The notes: generated by a model from the sequence alone, not told the origin. Shown: positions 19,716 through 29,140, numbered from the stretch's first letter. The stretch is DNA of 64,000 bases from Pradoshia sp. D12 (GCF_008935075.1 NZ_CP044545.1:1453501-1517500), one strand, 5' to 3'. Numbers and translations: made by a program.

Positions 19716-19730
19716 CATATGCGCGGTCAT
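19686..19730 (-). CDS. Putative 14-residue leader peptide
   Basis: The ORF encodes MTAHMAVDVLLTNK. It is preceded by AAAAGGAG at 8 bp spacing, one of the better ribosome binding sites nearby, and ends 49 nt before the GNAT start. Codons 6-8 overlap one arm of the proposed attenuator. Length and layout recall leader peptides of erm-type resistance genes (the ErmD leader is also 14 residues, beginning MTHSM), though sequence similarity is slight. It could still be a chance ORF. Confidence 0.5.
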   Translation of the reverse strand: MTAHMAVDVLLTNK

Positions 19731-19942
19731 ATCCACAACTCCTTTTTATTAATAGTATAACTATATCCCAAAACCAAATATTTGAAAATTACAAATAGTA
19801 TTTAAAAGGATTCTCGCTTGTTTAATTACTTAGGATGAGTAACCTTTAGGGTCGATATCTCTGAAAGTAGTTTCAATGAACAAAATGAAGAAAAAGCAGT
19901 GGGGGGAAACTTGTCATTGATTCACTAGGTAATCCTATTCAG

Positions 19943-20047
19943 GTGGCTTTATTCTATGTAATTGTCCTATTGTGCTATCTGTTTTTTTGCTATTCTCCAA
20001 CAGTCTTTAAGTGGTACAGAAAATTCATTAAGAATGATAGAACATAA
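19943..20047 (+). CDS. Possible small membrane protein, 34 residues
   Basis: From GTG at 19943 the frame encodes a hydrophobic segment (VALFYVIVLLCYLFFCY) followed by a basic tail (KWYRKFIKNDRT), the profile of a single-span membrane peptide. No clear ribosome binding site precedes this GTG. The frame is open further upstream without a standard start codon, so it may be a remnant. Function is unknown. The rest of the 444 bp between the leader ORF and the signal peptidase gene shows nothing recognisable. Confidence 0.25.
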   Translation: MALFYVIVLLCYLFFCYSPTVFKWYRKFIKNDRT

Positions 20048-20174
20048 AGGCTTGTTAGCTCATTGACATTGTACGTCTTATACATCCAACACGTTTGTAT
20101 TTTTCTTTGTAAGGGAATGAATGAAGAAGAGAACAGAGCGGGTGTACATGAATTAGGTTAAAGGAGTACGGTTT

Positions 20175-20729
20175 ATGAATGATAAGATAAATATAGGAAA
20201 AGAAGCTATGTCAGTGTTTAAATCTGTCGTATTGGCAATTGTTATTGTGACTTTAATGCGTCAGTTTGTTTTTACGCCAACTACTGTGAGGGGAGAATCT
20301 ATGCTTCCCAGTCTCGAGGATGGAAATCGGGTTATCTTAAGTAAAATGACAACGATTAACCGTTTTGATGAGGTCGTATTTCATGCAACAGATTCATCTG
20401 ATAGTTATGTAAAACGTGTAATTGGTCTTCCAGGAGATACTGTTGAGATGAAGAATGATGTTCTATATATCAATGGAAAAGCGGTTGATGAACCTTATCT
20501 GGTGGAATTTAAGAAGGATTTACAAGAGAGGGAACGTCTGACTGAAGATTTTACATTGAAGAATTTGACAGGTAAACAAAAAGTTCCAAAGGGACAAATG
20601 TTTGTTCTTGGAGATAATCGCTTGTACAGTAAAGATAGCAGGATATTTGGTTTTGTGCCGATGGATCGAATTATTGGTGAAGTGAAACTGCGCATTTGGC
20701 CAATAAGTGATATTGGTTTTGCGAAGTAA
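20175..20729 (+). CDS. Type I signal peptidase
   Basis: The 184-residue enzyme is a single-span Gram-positive S26 signal peptidase that removes signal peptides on the outer membrane face. The N-terminal transmembrane helix covers about 14-35. The catalytic serine S42 is in RGESMLPSL and lysine K80 in SYVKRVIGLPGD; the late box is GDNRLYSKDSR. AAGGAG precedes the ATG. A second paralogue lies at 59152-59700 in this window. Which secretory substrates each prefers cannot be told. Confidence 0.94.
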   Translation: MNDKINIGKEAMSVFKSVVLAIVIVTLMRQFVFTPTTVRGESMLPSLEDGNRVILSKMTTINRFDEVVFHATDSSDSYVKRVIGLPGDTVEMKNDVLYINGKAVDEPYLVEFKKDLQERERLTEDFTLKNLTGKQKVPKGQMFVLGDNRLYSKDSRIFGFVPMDRIIGEVKLRIWPISDIGFAK

Positions 20730-20750
20730 CATGAATAGTGTTGTTGGAGG

Positions 20751-20809
20751 ATGTTTGTCTGCCTTATATCAAAGAATACATTGGTATAACGCAGACAAAC
20801 ATTTTTTTT
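20751..20809 (+). terminator. Long terminator after the signal peptidase
   Basis: A perfect 12 bp stem ATGTTTGTCTGC/GCAGACAAACAT continues into a second stem TTATATCA/TGGTATAA with one G-U pair, followed by eight T. Confidence 0.95.
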
Positions 20810-21144
20810 GGAGACATATGTGATTGATTTAGGGATTGTTTAGAAAGACAAATGCTCTTAAGTAATAGGAAGAACCAAAAAAATTGTATATATGCCTGTA
20901 CAGGTATTTTTATCTGCATGTTTATCCCAAAAAAGGCTATTTTACACTTCATATTGAGAAATTTGCCCAAAACCATTATACTAAATGAATGTGACAACGA
21001 TAGTTTTAAAAATGATTGCAATACAGTTTGTAATTGTTATTTTTGAGTTTAGTGCTTTTATAATTGTGTTTATGAGTGGTTTGGTCTATTTAATAATATA
21101 TATAGATTTAATCAATAAGTGTGGATACATGGAAGGGGATTTAT
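20810..21144 (+). other. Intergenic region before miaB
   Basis: This 335 bp stretch is AT-rich and holds no gene I can support. A hydrophobic frame from 20985 runs into miaB but has no ribosome binding site, so I do not call it. Confidence 0.5.
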
Positions 21145-22683
21145 ATGAACGAGCAGCAACGATTGGATACGACGACCGCTGTTAAAAATGACAAAAAGCA
21201 AGAGAAAGATTATAGCAAGTATTTTGAAACGGTTTACATGCCACCATCCTTAAAAGATGCTAAGAAACGCGGAAAAGAAGCGATTAATTATCATAAGGAT
21301 TTTAATATTAATGAACAATTCCGTGGTATGGGTGAAGGACGCAAGTTTTATATCCGTACGTACGGTTGCCAAATGAATGAGCATGATACTGAAGTTATGT
21401 CCGGTATCTTTTTAGCTCTTGGATATGAACCAACTGACAGCGTGGAGGATGCCAATGTAATTTTATTGAATACATGTGCCATTCGAGAAAATGCTGAAAA
21501 TAAAGTGTTCGGTGAACTTGGCCATTTAAAAGCATTGAGAAAAAATAAGCCTGATTTATTGCTTGGTGTATGTGGATGTATGTCACAGGAAGAATCTGTT
21601 GTGAATAAAATTTTACAAAAGCATGCCTTTGTAGATATGATATTTGGAACACATAATATCCATCGTTTACCGGAAATACTGATGGAAGCATATATGTCCA
21701 AAGAAATGGTTATTGAGGTTTGGTCCAAGGAAGGGGATATTATTGAGAACCTTCCAAAAGTAAGAAAAGGAAACATCAAGGCTTGGGTTAATATTATGTA
21801 TGGCTGTGATAAGTTCTGTACGTACTGTATTGTTCCATTTACACGTGGAAAGGAACGGAGCCGCAGACCTGAAGATATCATTCAGGAGGTTCGTCAGCTG
21901 GCTGCTCAAGGATATCAGGAAATCACATTGCTTGGGCAAAATGTAAATGCATACGGTAAGGACTTTGAAGATATCGACTATCGTCTAGGCGATTTAATGG
22001 AAGAAATTCGTAAAATCGATATCCCGCGTGTGCGCTTCACGACAAGTCACCCTCGTGATTTTGATGATCATTTGATTGAAGTTCTGGCTAAGGGCGGAAA
22101 CATGATGGATCATATCCATTTGCCTGTTCAATCCGGTAATAATGATGTCTTAAAAATCATGGCTCGTAAATACACTCGTGAACAATACTTGGAATTGGTT
22201 CGTAAAATCAAGGAAGCAATCCCTAACGTCACACTGACAACTGATATTATAGTTGGCTATCCGAATGAAACGGACGAACAGTTTGAAGAAACGATGTCTC
22301 TTTATAAAGAAGTTGGATATGACTTGGCTTATACATTTATTTATTCTCCGCGTGAAGGTACACCAGCCGCAAAAATGAAGGATAATGTTCCGATGGAAGT
22401 CAAAAAAGAGCGTCTTCAACGCTTGAATGCACTGGTAAACGAAACAGCCAACAAAAAAAATCAATTATATAAAGGCCAGATTCTCGATGTTTTAGTTGAA
22501 GGGGAAAGCAAAAACAATCCGGATGTACTGGCAGGATACACAACTAAAAATAAATTAGTTAACTTTAGAGCTCCAAAATCTGTTATCGGTAAAATTGTAA
22601 AAGTAAAAATTACAAATGCTAAAACATGGTCACTTGATGGTGAGTATGTGGAAGAAACAAATGAGGTAGAGGTGGGAGTTTAA
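21145..22683 (+). CDS. miaB: tRNA-2-methylthio-N6-dimethylallyladenosine synthase MiaB
   Basis: This 512-residue radical SAM methylthiotransferase modifies A37 of tRNAs reading UNN codons. The N-terminal UPF0004 domain has cysteines in TYGCQMN, NTCAIRE and VCGCMSQ. The radical SAM cluster motif is CDKFCTYC and a TRAM domain ends the protein. The frame opens at a GTG at 21121, but AAGGGGA 6 bp before the ATG at 21145 fixes the start. RicA, whose complex affects maturation of this tRNA modification pathway, is encoded 2 bp downstream. Confidence 0.96.
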   Translation: MNEQQRLDTTTAVKNDKKQEKDYSKYFETVYMPPSLKDAKKRGKEAINYHKDFNINEQFRGMGEGRKFYIRTYGCQMNEHDTEVMSGIFLALGYEPTDSVEDANVILLNTCAIRENAENKVFGELGHLKALRKNKPDLLLGVCGCMSQEESVVNKILQKHAFVDMIFGTHNIHRLPEILMEAYMSKEMVIEVWSKEGDIIENLPKVRKGNIKAWVNIMYGCDKFCTYCIVPFTRGKERSRRPEDIIQEVRQLAAQGYQEITLLGQNVNAYGKDFEDIDYRLGDLMEEIRKIDIPRVRFTTSHPRDFDDHLIEVLAKGGNMMDHIHLPVQSGNNDVLKIMARKYTREQYLELVRKIKEAIPNVTLTTDIIVGYPNETDEQFEETMSLYKEVGYDLAYTFIYSPREGTPAAKMKDNVPMEVKKERLQRLNALVNETANKKNQLYKGQILDVLVEGESKNNPDVLAGYTTKNKLVNFRAPKSVIGKIVKVKITNAKTWSLDGEYVEETNEVEVGV

Positions 22684-22685
22684 AA

Positions 22686-23117
22686 ATGGGGAACTACACG
22701 AAAGAACAAATTATTGACAAAGCAAAAGACTTGGCTAAAATGATCTCAACGACTAATGAAGTTGATTTCTTTAAACGAGCGGAAGCACAAATCAATGAAA
22801 ATAAAAATGTAGCTGAGTTAATGTCAGTAATCAAGGGGTTACAAAAGCAATCGGTCAACTTCCAACATTATGGAAAGACAGAAGCCTTTAAAAAGACAGA
22901 GGAAAAATTAGCGAAGGTAGAACGTGAATTGGATGAAATTCCGATTGTCCAGGAATTCAAACAATCGCAGATGGAAGTTAATGATCTTCTGCAGATGGTA
23001 GCTAATGTCATCTCAAATACAGTGACAGATGAAATCATTAAAGCAACTAATGGTGATTTGTTACGTGGGGAAACTGGCTCAAAAGTAAAAAATAATTCTC
23101 ACAGCCATAGCTGCTAA
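22686..23117 (+). CDS. ricA: RicA (YmcA) of the Ric complex, YlbF/YmcA family
   Basis: The 143-residue helical protein matches B. subtilis RicA. With RicF and RicT it forms the Y-complex that binds iron-sulfur clusters, works with RNase Y in mRNA processing and influences competence, biofilm and sporulation. The single conserved cysteine near the C-terminus (C143 in SHSC) is kept. The gene begins just after miaB, with GAGGTGGGAG inside the miaB tail as its binding site. In B. subtilis cotE follows; here it does not. Confidence 0.93.
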   Translation: MGNYTKEQIIDKAKDLAKMISTTNEVDFFKRAEAQINENKNVAELMSVIKGLQKQSVNFQHYGKTEAFKKTEEKLAKVERELDEIPIVQEFKQSQMEVNDLLQMVANVISNTVTDEIIKATNGDLLRGETGSKVKNNSHSHSC

Positions 23118-23123
23118 TTTTAG

Positions 23124-23172
23124 AAAGCCATACATTACTCCTTTATTAAAAAGGTGTGATGTGTGGCTTTTT
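23124..23172 (+). terminator. Terminator after ricA
   Basis: AAAGCCATACAT and ATGTGTGGCTTT form the outer arms with an inner CCTT/AAGG stem, followed by six T. Confidence 0.85.
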
Positions 23173-23256
23173 TACTTATTTAATAATATGGATTCATTTA
23201 CACATACTAAGCAAAAAGGAAGATGTAATTTGTCTTCCATTCAAAGGACAGTCAGG

Positions 23257-24468
23257 ATGCTGAAAAAAATAATTATATATTTCATTAACGGTCTTTTACT
23301 GTTTAGTACCTTTATAGGCTTGCTTTTAGTATGGGTGAATTATGATATTAAAGCGGGAAGAGAAGCGGCGGAAGCAGGTAGCCAACCTCATACCTATCCA
23401 ATTCGTAACAGTAATTTTGGATTGTACACGGATTGGAAAACTTTTTATCCTCAGTTTTCAAAAGATATTTTAGAGGCTAAGGAATATGTGTATATTCATT
23501 ATTTTTCAATTGGTAGCGGTGAAGCAAGCGAAAAATTTTTCGATTTATTGAAGAAAAAGGCGAATCAAGGAGTCGAAGTTTATTATTCGGTAGACCGAGC
23601 AGGCTCTTTAAAGGGTAAGAATGATTGGTTTGATGAACTGAGAAAAGCAGGGGTGCATATAACCTATAGCAATGATCCTCATTTTCCTCATATTTGGTAC
23701 TCCATCCAGCATAGAAATCATCGTCGAATAGCTGTGATAGATGGGAAAATCGGATACACAGGCGGACTTAATGTAGCACAAAAATATACAAAGAATACAT
23801 GGCATGATTATCAGATCCGTATGACAGGTGAGGGTGTTCAGGACTTTGAACAACAATTTTGCGAGGATTGGAAGGTAAATACAGGTAACTCTCCACCTAT
23901 ACATAAGGTTGACTTGGAAAAAGGAGAAACCAATCATTATTTGAAGGTATATTCAAGTGGATTTGGCTTGGTTGAGGATTTTATTCAAGAATTCGATGCG
24001 GCAAAAAAACAAATTATAATTGCGACCCCCTATTTTATTCCAGATAATCGTGATTTTATGGATGCTTTAAAACGGGCAAGAAAACGTGATGTGGAGGTTA
24101 TCATCATGTGGCCCAAACATTCAGATGGATTAATGTTAACCCAGGCTGCGTATCCTTTTGTCAGAGAAGCACTCGAAAACGGAATGAAGGTATACCAATA
24201 TGATAAAGGAATTTTCCATGGGAAGGTTGTCCTAGTAGATTATGAAAGATTAATGACTGGAACAGTCAACATCGATTCACGTTCATTTAGGTTGAATGAT
24301 GAAATGACTTTATTTATGAAATCATCACCATTTAGTCAAACGGTTCAAAAACAATTAGATGTAGATCTCGGGGATTCAAAGGAAATTAAATTAGATTATT
24401 TTGATAACCTTAAAATGAAAGATAAAATACTGATGAAAATTGCCAAATGTGTACATTATTATCTATAA
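23257..24468 (+). CDS. Phospholipase D family protein (cardiolipin synthase-like)
   Basis: The 403-residue protein has one N-terminal transmembrane helix (about 4-27) and two PLD motifs. The second is canonical (H321-x-K323, D328). The first reads H155-R-R157-IAVID162, with arginine in place of the catalytic lysine. Members make cardiolipin or hydrolyse phosphodiesters at the membrane. ATG at 23257 has AAAGGA 8 bp upstream; a TTG at 23230 with AAGGAAG at 7 bp is an equally spaced alternative. It occupies the place where cotE is expected. Confidence 0.85.
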   Translation: MLKKIIIYFINGLLLFSTFIGLLLVWVNYDIKAGREAAEAGSQPHTYPIRNSNFGLYTDWKTFYPQFSKDILEAKEYVYIHYFSIGSGEASEKFFDLLKKKANQGVEVYYSVDRAGSLKGKNDWFDELRKAGVHITYSNDPHFPHIWYSIQHRNHRRIAVIDGKIGYTGGLNVAQKYTKNTWHDYQIRMTGEGVQDFEQQFCEDWKVNTGNSPPIHKVDLEKGETNHYLKVYSSGFGLVEDFIQEFDAAKKQIIIATPYFIPDNRDFMDALKRARKRDVEVIIMWPKHSDGLMLTQAAYPFVREALENGMKVYQYDKGIFHGKVVLVDYERLMTGTVNIDSRSFRLNDEMTLFMKSSPFSQTVQKQLDVDLGDSKEIKLDYFDNLKMKDKILMKIAKCVHYYL

Positions 24469-24485
24469 TAGAAGTAACTTCTAAG

Positions 24486-24517
24486 AAACGGATCATTGTA
24501 ATGATCCGTTTTTTTTA
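24486..24517 (+). terminator. Terminator after the PLD gene
   Basis: AACGGATCATT pairs perfectly with AATGATCCGTT, followed by eight T. Confidence 0.95.
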
Positions 24518-24541
24518 GGACTTTGGAAAGGAGAAATAAGA

Positions 24542-25531
24542 ATGCCAAAAATAAAATGGGGTATTTTAAGTACGGCAGATATTGGGCAAACTCAAGTGAT
24601 TCCCGCCATTAAACGTTCTGTCCATGGAGAGGCAACAGCGATTGCCAGCCAAAGTCAAAAGGCTAAAGATGTGGCTGCAAGCTTGGAGATTCCGAGGACA
24701 TATGATTCATACGAAGAATTATTAGCGGATCCTGAAATACAAGCTGTTTATATTCCATTACCAAATCATTTGCATGCAAAATGGACAATGGAAGCAGCAA
24801 AAGCTGGTAAACATGTGTTGGTTGAGAAGCCAGCTGCTTTGACAGAGGCAGAAACAATTGAAATGATGAATGCGTGTGAGCGTTATGGTGTGAAAATGAT
24901 GGAAGCGTTCATGTACCAATTTCATGCCCAACATAAACGTGTAAAAGATATTATTAAAACGGGAGAAATAGGCGAGGTAAAGTATATGTATGCCAGTCAT
25001 TCGTTTTTATTAAGTGATGATGAGGATAATATTCGTTTATCTTCGGAAAAAGGGGGAGGGGCCCTATATGACGTTGGCTGTTATAATATCCATGCTATCA
25101 GGCATATTTTAGGAGCTGAACCAATAGAAATAATGGGCTTTGCAGATCTGAATAATCCTTATGATGTAGACTTAACTACCACAGCGCATATGACGATGGA
25201 TAATGGTGTGCGAGCGATGTTTGATTGCAGTTTTGAAATGACTAATCGAAATGAATACCGCGTGGTTGGCACTCTAGGAGAGATTATATGCAGAAATGCT
25301 TATCGTCCAGATCTTGTTGGACATCAAGGGGAATTATTGGTTAAAAGCGGAGGGGAGACCCGAAAAGAAGTGATTATGTGTGATCAATATATGATGCAAG
25401 TGGATCATTTTGCAGAATGTATACTTAACGATCAAACCCCAGCATATACGCCATTGGATACCGTGCAAAATATGAAAATAATTGAAGCTTGTTATAAATC
25501 AATCAAAGATCAAAGTATTGTTAAGTTGTAA
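24542..25531 (+). CDS. Gfo/Idh/MocA family oxidoreductase
   Basis: This 329-residue NAD(P)-dependent oxidoreductase has an N-terminal Rossmann domain (GILSTADIGQT, residues 7-17), the conserved EKP motif in HVLVEKPAALT, and a C-terminal substrate domain (from about 125). Members act on sugars, inositols and related polyols, but the substrate cannot be told. The ATG has AAAGGAG upstream. It stands alone after a terminator. The same strand continues only with a small doubtful ORF. Confidence 0.88.
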   Translation: MPKIKWGILSTADIGQTQVIPAIKRSVHGEATAIASQSQKAKDVAASLEIPRTYDSYEELLADPEIQAVYIPLPNHLHAKWTMEAAKAGKHVLVEKPAALTEAETIEMMNACERYGVKMMEAFMYQFHAQHKRVKDIIKTGEIGEVKYMYASHSFLLSDDEDNIRLSSEKGGGALYDVGCYNIHAIRHILGAEPIEIMGFADLNNPYDVDLTTTAHMTMDNGVRAMFDCSFEMTNRNEYRVVGTLGEIICRNAYRPDLVGHQGELLVKSGGETRKEVIMCDQYMMQVDHFAECILNDQTPAYTPLDTVQNMKIIEACYKSIKDQSIVKL

Positions 25532-25552
25532 CTTTTAATTGAGGTCTGTTAA

Positions 25553-25690
25553 GTGCGAAACATAAGTTTTTTCTGTGAGTATATGAAAGAAGAGTTTAGA
25601 CAGATCAACATTGATTATACTTACTATATACTGCCAGACGAGCAAAATTTCCAGTTTGTGTATCCAGTTGTGGAAGAGCTGGTTATGTAA
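25553..25690 (+). CDS. Possible small protein, 45 residues, unknown
   Basis: From a GTG preceded by GAGGT at 8 bp, the frame encodes a mixed acidic/aromatic peptide (MRNISFFCEYMKEEFRQINI, then YILPDEQNFQFVYP). The composition is protein-like, not random. It could be a real small gene or the surviving end of a lost one. It lies between the Gfo gene and a bidirectional terminator. I do not recognise a family. Confidence 0.4.
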   Translation: MRNISFFCEYMKEEFRQINIDYTYYILPDEQNFQFVYPVVEELVM

Positions 25691-25705
25691 AAAACAAAGA
25701 AGTGG

Positions 25706-25737
25706 AAAGAGGCATTCAGGATCTTGGATGCCTCTTT
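25706..25737. terminator. Bidirectional terminator between convergent genes
   Basis: AAAGAGGCAT pairs with ATGCCTCTTT, with a further CA/TG pairing across one wobble. It can serve both the plus-strand Gfo region and the minus-strand ATPase gene. Confidence 0.8.
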
Positions 25738-25761
25738 AAGTTTTCAAACCAATGATTAAGG

Positions 25762-27486
25762 CTAAATGGCAACCCAGTGTCCGGCAGACACTTCCACTAG
25801 TTTTGTGTTTTCAACATTATACTCTTTTTTCTCTGTTTTAATTGATCCATCATTTTTTCTTTTTTGTGTTTCAATCTTTGGATCCGGGATAGGGATCGAG
25901 GCCAATAACGATTTTGTGTAATCATGCTGAGGGTTAGAATATAATTCTTCACTTTCGGCCAACTCTACTATTTTTCCTTTATACATGACGGCTACCCTAT
26001 CGCTAATGTGTTTAACCATGGAAAGGTCATGAGCGATGAACAGGTAGGTGAGACCGAGCCGTTGTTGCAAATCTTCCATCAATTCAACGATCTGTGCTTG
26101 GATGGAGACATCGAGGGCTGATAATGGCTCGTCACACACGATGAAGGCAGGGTCGACTGCTAATGCCCTGGCGATACCGATTCGTTGTCTTTGCCCTCCA
26201 GAGAATTCATGCGGATATCTCATCGCGAATGCAGGATCCAAACCAACCATATCAAGCAAAGTCTCAACCCGTTTCTTTCGATTTGATTTATTGGTGGCGA
26301 GATGATGGACATCCAGTGCTTCACCTATGATATCCAATACCCGCATCCTTGGATTGAGAGAAGCATAAGGATCTTGAAAGATCATTTGCATATGACGCCG
26401 CATGATGAGCATTTCATTAGGAGAAAAGTCGTTTAGCGCCATACCTTTAAAAAGAATATCCCCTCCGGTAGGGGTATGTAATTGAAGGATTGAGCGTCCG
26501 GTAGTGGATTTACCGCTTCCTGATTCGCCGACGATTCCTAATGTTTCCCCAGCTTTAATACTGAAAGAAATATCATCTACTGCTTTTATTGTATTGCCTT
26601 TGCCAATATCGAAGTATTGCTTAAGATTGCGCACTTCCAGCAACGGGACATCTTCAGTATTTCTGATTATATTAGGTACCGGTTTCAATTTCTTCTTTTC
26701 ATTTAGTTTCGGAAGTGCATGAAGTAACTTCTTTGTATAAGGGTGAGTGGGTGAGGTAAAGATTTTCTCTGTCGAACCAGTCTCTACAATTTCCCCGTTT
26801 TGCATGACGGCTACTCGGTCGCACATTCCAGCTACTACACCAAAGTCATGCGTGATTAAAATGATTGAAGTTCCGAACTTTTCTTGCATCTTCTTCATTA
26901 GATTAAGGATTTGCGCCTGAATGGTGACGTCAAGAGCAGTTGTAGGTTCATCTGCTATTAGCAAAGACGGTCGGCATGCCAATGCTATTGCAATCATTAC
27001 CCGCTGTCTCATTCCCCCAGAAAATTCATGAGGATACTGTTCATAGCGAATTTCGCTGTCCTTAATACCGACCAATTCCAACATATCGAGCGCTTGGTTT
27101 TTGGCTTGTTTATCGGATAGATTTTCGTGTTTTATTAATCCTTCTGCAATCTGATCTCCGATTTTCATGGTCGGATTCAAAGATGTCATTGGATCTTGGA
27201 ATATCATTCCGATATCGCGTCCACGAATGACCTCCATTTCTTTTTCTGAGTATTTCCCAATATCTTTTCCGTTAAAGAGAACCGTTCCGTTCTTTCGTCT
27301 GGCGCTCACTGGTAACAGCTGCATGATTGAACGTGCAGTGACGCTTTTACCACTGCCTGATTCACCGACAATTCCTAAGGTTTCTCCTTTATTAAGTGAA
27401 AAGCTGATATTTTGTACAGCTTGAAATTCCTGTTCTTCTTGTTCAAAAGATACCGATAAGTGTTGCACTTGCAATAATGAATTCAT
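25762..27486 (-). CDS. Peptide ABC transporter, fused double ATP-binding protein
   Basis: The 574-residue protein holds two complete OppD/OppF-like ATPase modules in one chain (about 1-260 and 285-560). Each has Walker A GESGSGKS, a signature FSGGMRQR or FSGGQRQR, and Walker B ([24 protein letters not shown]). It should power the dipeptide/oligopeptide importer encoded divergently at 27686-32486. ATG 27486 has AGGTG 7 bp upstream; a TTG one codon earlier is possible. The fused arrangement resembles GsiA-type proteins. Divergent, not co-directional, placement is unusual. Confidence 0.93.
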   Translation of the reverse strand: MNSLLQVQHLSVSFEQEEQEFQAVQNISFSLNKGETLGIVGESGSGKSVTARSIMQLLPVSARRKNGTVLFNGKDIGKYSEKEMEVIRGRDIGMIFQDPMTSLNPTMKIGDQIAEGLIKHENLSDKQAKNQALDMLELVGIKDSEIRYEQYPHEFSGGMRQRVMIAIALACRPSLLIADEPTTALDVTIQAQILNLMKKMQEKFGTSIILITHDFGVVAGMCDRVAVMQNGEIVETGSTEKIFTSPTHPYTKKLLHALPKLNEKKKLKPVPNIIRNTEDVPLLEVRNLKQYFDIGKGNTIKAVDDISFSIKAGETLGIVGESGSGKSTTGRSILQLHTPTGGDILFKGMALNDFSPNEMLIMRRHMQMIFQDPYASLNPRMRVLDIIGEALDVHHLATNKSNRKKRVETLLDMVGLDPAFAMRYPHEFSGGQRQRIGIARALAVDPAFIVCDEPLSALDVSIQAQIVELMEDLQQRLGLTYLFIAHDLSMVKHISDRVAVMYKGKIVELAESEELYSNPQHDYTKSLLASIPIPDPKIETQKRKNDGSIKTEKKEYNVENTKLVEVSAGHWVAI

Positions 27487-27552
27487 CAAAAGACACCTGC
27501 CAAATCATCATATTGGTCCAAAAAAGGCTAATGGATATATTTCCTCGTACTG

Positions 27553-27581
27553 TTGACTTTTACCAATTGCTAAAATAAAAT
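27553..27581 (+). promoter_or_regulatory. Sigma-A promoter of the peptide permease operon
   Basis: The -35 TTGACT (27553-27558) and -10 TAAAAT (27576-27581) are separated by exactly 17 bp. It lies about 100 bp before the first permease start. Confidence 0.7.
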
Positions 27582-27607
27582 ATACTATACCACTCGGAAA
27601 AGTGCAA
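27579..27607 (-). promoter_or_regulatory. Possible minus-strand promoter of the ATPase gene
   Basis: On the minus strand TTGCAC (27607-27602) and TATATT (27584-27579) are 17 bp apart. The -35 is weak. Its -10 overlaps that of the divergent promoter, so one bound regulator or polymerase could affect both units. Confidence 0.4.
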
Positions 27608-27685
27608 TTATTCTTAAATCTTTTGTTTATACGAATGATTATATGTATTCGGCTAAATGCTGAAGGAAAAAAGGAGGGGATATTA

Positions 27686-29140
27686 TTGATTAATGAGCAG
27701 GAGTGGAAGGGGAACCATTCTTTTGTACAGAGGATAGATCAAATTTTTAGGAAAATGATGGCTAACTCTGCATATAAAAGTTTCCTCCTGATTTTGGGGG
27801 CTCCGCTCTTTTTAATTGTTATGTTTTATTATCTTTTCAAAAGAAACAAAGGTAGTTATACAGCTGCAGAAGCAGAGCTAAAGCAATCCCTTATCGATTC
27901 TGGCCATTTCACTGCTTTTAAGAAGGACTATCAGGATCAGCTTAGAAAAAAGCGGGATTTCTTTGACAAGAAAGTAGACGATAAGGAGATTGAGCAAAAA
28001 GCAACCCAACTTGCCGAGCATCGATTAAATGTCTATATATCAGAGTTAATGGTCTCTTCGACTCGCGATGATAGTGAACCGTGGAAAGGGAAGATGCAGT
28101 TCGAGGATGTATTTTCTGTATTGCTCCGCGAAAGGTGGTTCTTCTTCATTTCCTTCATTGCTGGTTTTTTTATGTACATATTGATGTTTATCTTTAGTTA
28201 CCCTTATGTAAAATACGTGATGGAACGTTTAATCATGACTATTTTCGTTGTTTTGGGTGTAAGTATACTTGTCTTTACGATTTTGTATATTTCACCGTTC
28301 AATCCTGCTGCTAACATATTGGGAGAAACGGCAACGAAGGAGCAGATTGCCGCATTCAATACTTTGCATGGATTGGATCAGCCCTACTTTATTCAATTAC
28401 GAGACACCATAATCGGAATCTTCACTTTTGATCTAGGTAGTTCTTTTGCTGGAAATGAAGACGTGATATCTTCCATTATGCGTAAGTTTCCAATTACATT
28501 GACGATCGCCGTCTTTTCTTTATTGCTCGCAGTACTGGTCGCATTACCAACCGGAATCATTTCGGCTATCAGAAGGAATACAATCTTTGATCATTCTTTT
28601 ATGTTAATTGCCTTGCTTGGACTATCAATTCCGAGTTTCTGGCAAGGGCTGATCTTCATATTGGGCTTCTCGGTTCATTTAGAATGGCTACCTGCAACGT
28701 ATCGTGCTAACAATTGGCTTTCGCTAATCATGCCTGTCGTGGTACTTGGAACAGGACTGACAGCTGCAGTTGCCAGAATGACCAGGTCATCGACACTTGA
28801 AGTCATACATGAAGATTATATGTTGACGGCAAGGGCAAAAGGTTTAAGTGGAAAAAGAGTTGTCATGAGACATGCAGTACCAAATGCTCTTATCCCAATT
28901 ATTACGGTGATAGGACTACAATTTGGAGGAATGCTCGGAGGGGCAGCAGTCACAGAAAAAGTGTTTAATATCAGCGGTCTGGGCAGTTATATTGTCGATA
29001 AACAATTTATACCGGATGTGCCGGCAGTAATGGGCGCTGTCATCTATACAGCCATTATCATTTCTATTGTTAATATGTTCATCGATATCTTGTATGCATT
29101 CTTTGATCCGCGGATTCGGCATAAGATGAAACAATACTAA
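27686..29140 (+). CDS. Peptide ABC transporter permease, OppB-like with long N-terminal extension
   Basis: The 484-residue permease has a C-terminal part from about residue 185 that is a normal OppB/DppB protein (YVMERLIMTIFVVLGVS onward, with the EAA-type loop in ARAKGLSGKRVVMRHAVPNA). The first 185 residues are extra: a transmembrane helix near 33-53, a charged soluble stretch (about 55-140, rich in KK and DD) and a second helix near 147-170. TTG at 27686 was chosen for AAGGAGGGG 7 bp upstream; the frame runs back to 27602 without a site. It pairs with the next gene to form the channel. Confidence 0.88.
   Translation: MINEQEWKGNHSFVQRIDQIFRKMMANSAYKSFLLILGAPLFLIVMFYYLFKRNKGSYTAAEAELKQSLIDSGHFTAFKKDYQDQLRKKRDFFDKKVDDKEIEQKATQLAEHRLNVYISELMVSSTRDDSEPWKGKMQFEDVFSVLLRERWFFFISFIAGFFMYILMFIFSYPYVKYVMERLIMTIFVVLGVSILVFTILYISPFNPAANILGETATKEQIAAFNTLHGLDQPYFIQLRDTIIGIFTFDLGSSFAGNEDVISSIMRKFPITLTIAVFSLLLAVLVALPTGIISAIRRNTIFDHSFMLIALLGLSIPSFWQGLIFILGFSVHLEWLPATYRANNWLSLIMPVVVLGTGLTAAVARMTRSSTLEVIHEDYMLTARAKGLSGKRVVMRHAVPNALIPIITVIGLQFGGMLGGAAVTEKVFNISGLGSYIVDKQFIPDVPAVMGAVIYTAIIISIVNMFIDILYAFFDPRIRHKMKQY

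Noticed and set aside
20985-21185. Hydrophobic 66-codon ORF overlapping the miaB start
   Set aside because: No ribosome binding site, AT-rich codons, and its last 14 codons lie inside the miaB coding region. More likely chance.
21348-21881. 177-codon minus-strand ORF opposite miaB
   Set aside because: Long but antisense to conserved radical SAM coding sequence, with no binding site. Judged a shadow frame.
23161-23256. N-terminal extension of the PLD protein from GTG 23161
   Set aside because: It lies within the ricA terminator and lacks a binding site. The signal-anchor start at 23257 fits the family, with TTG 23230 as the only serious alternative.
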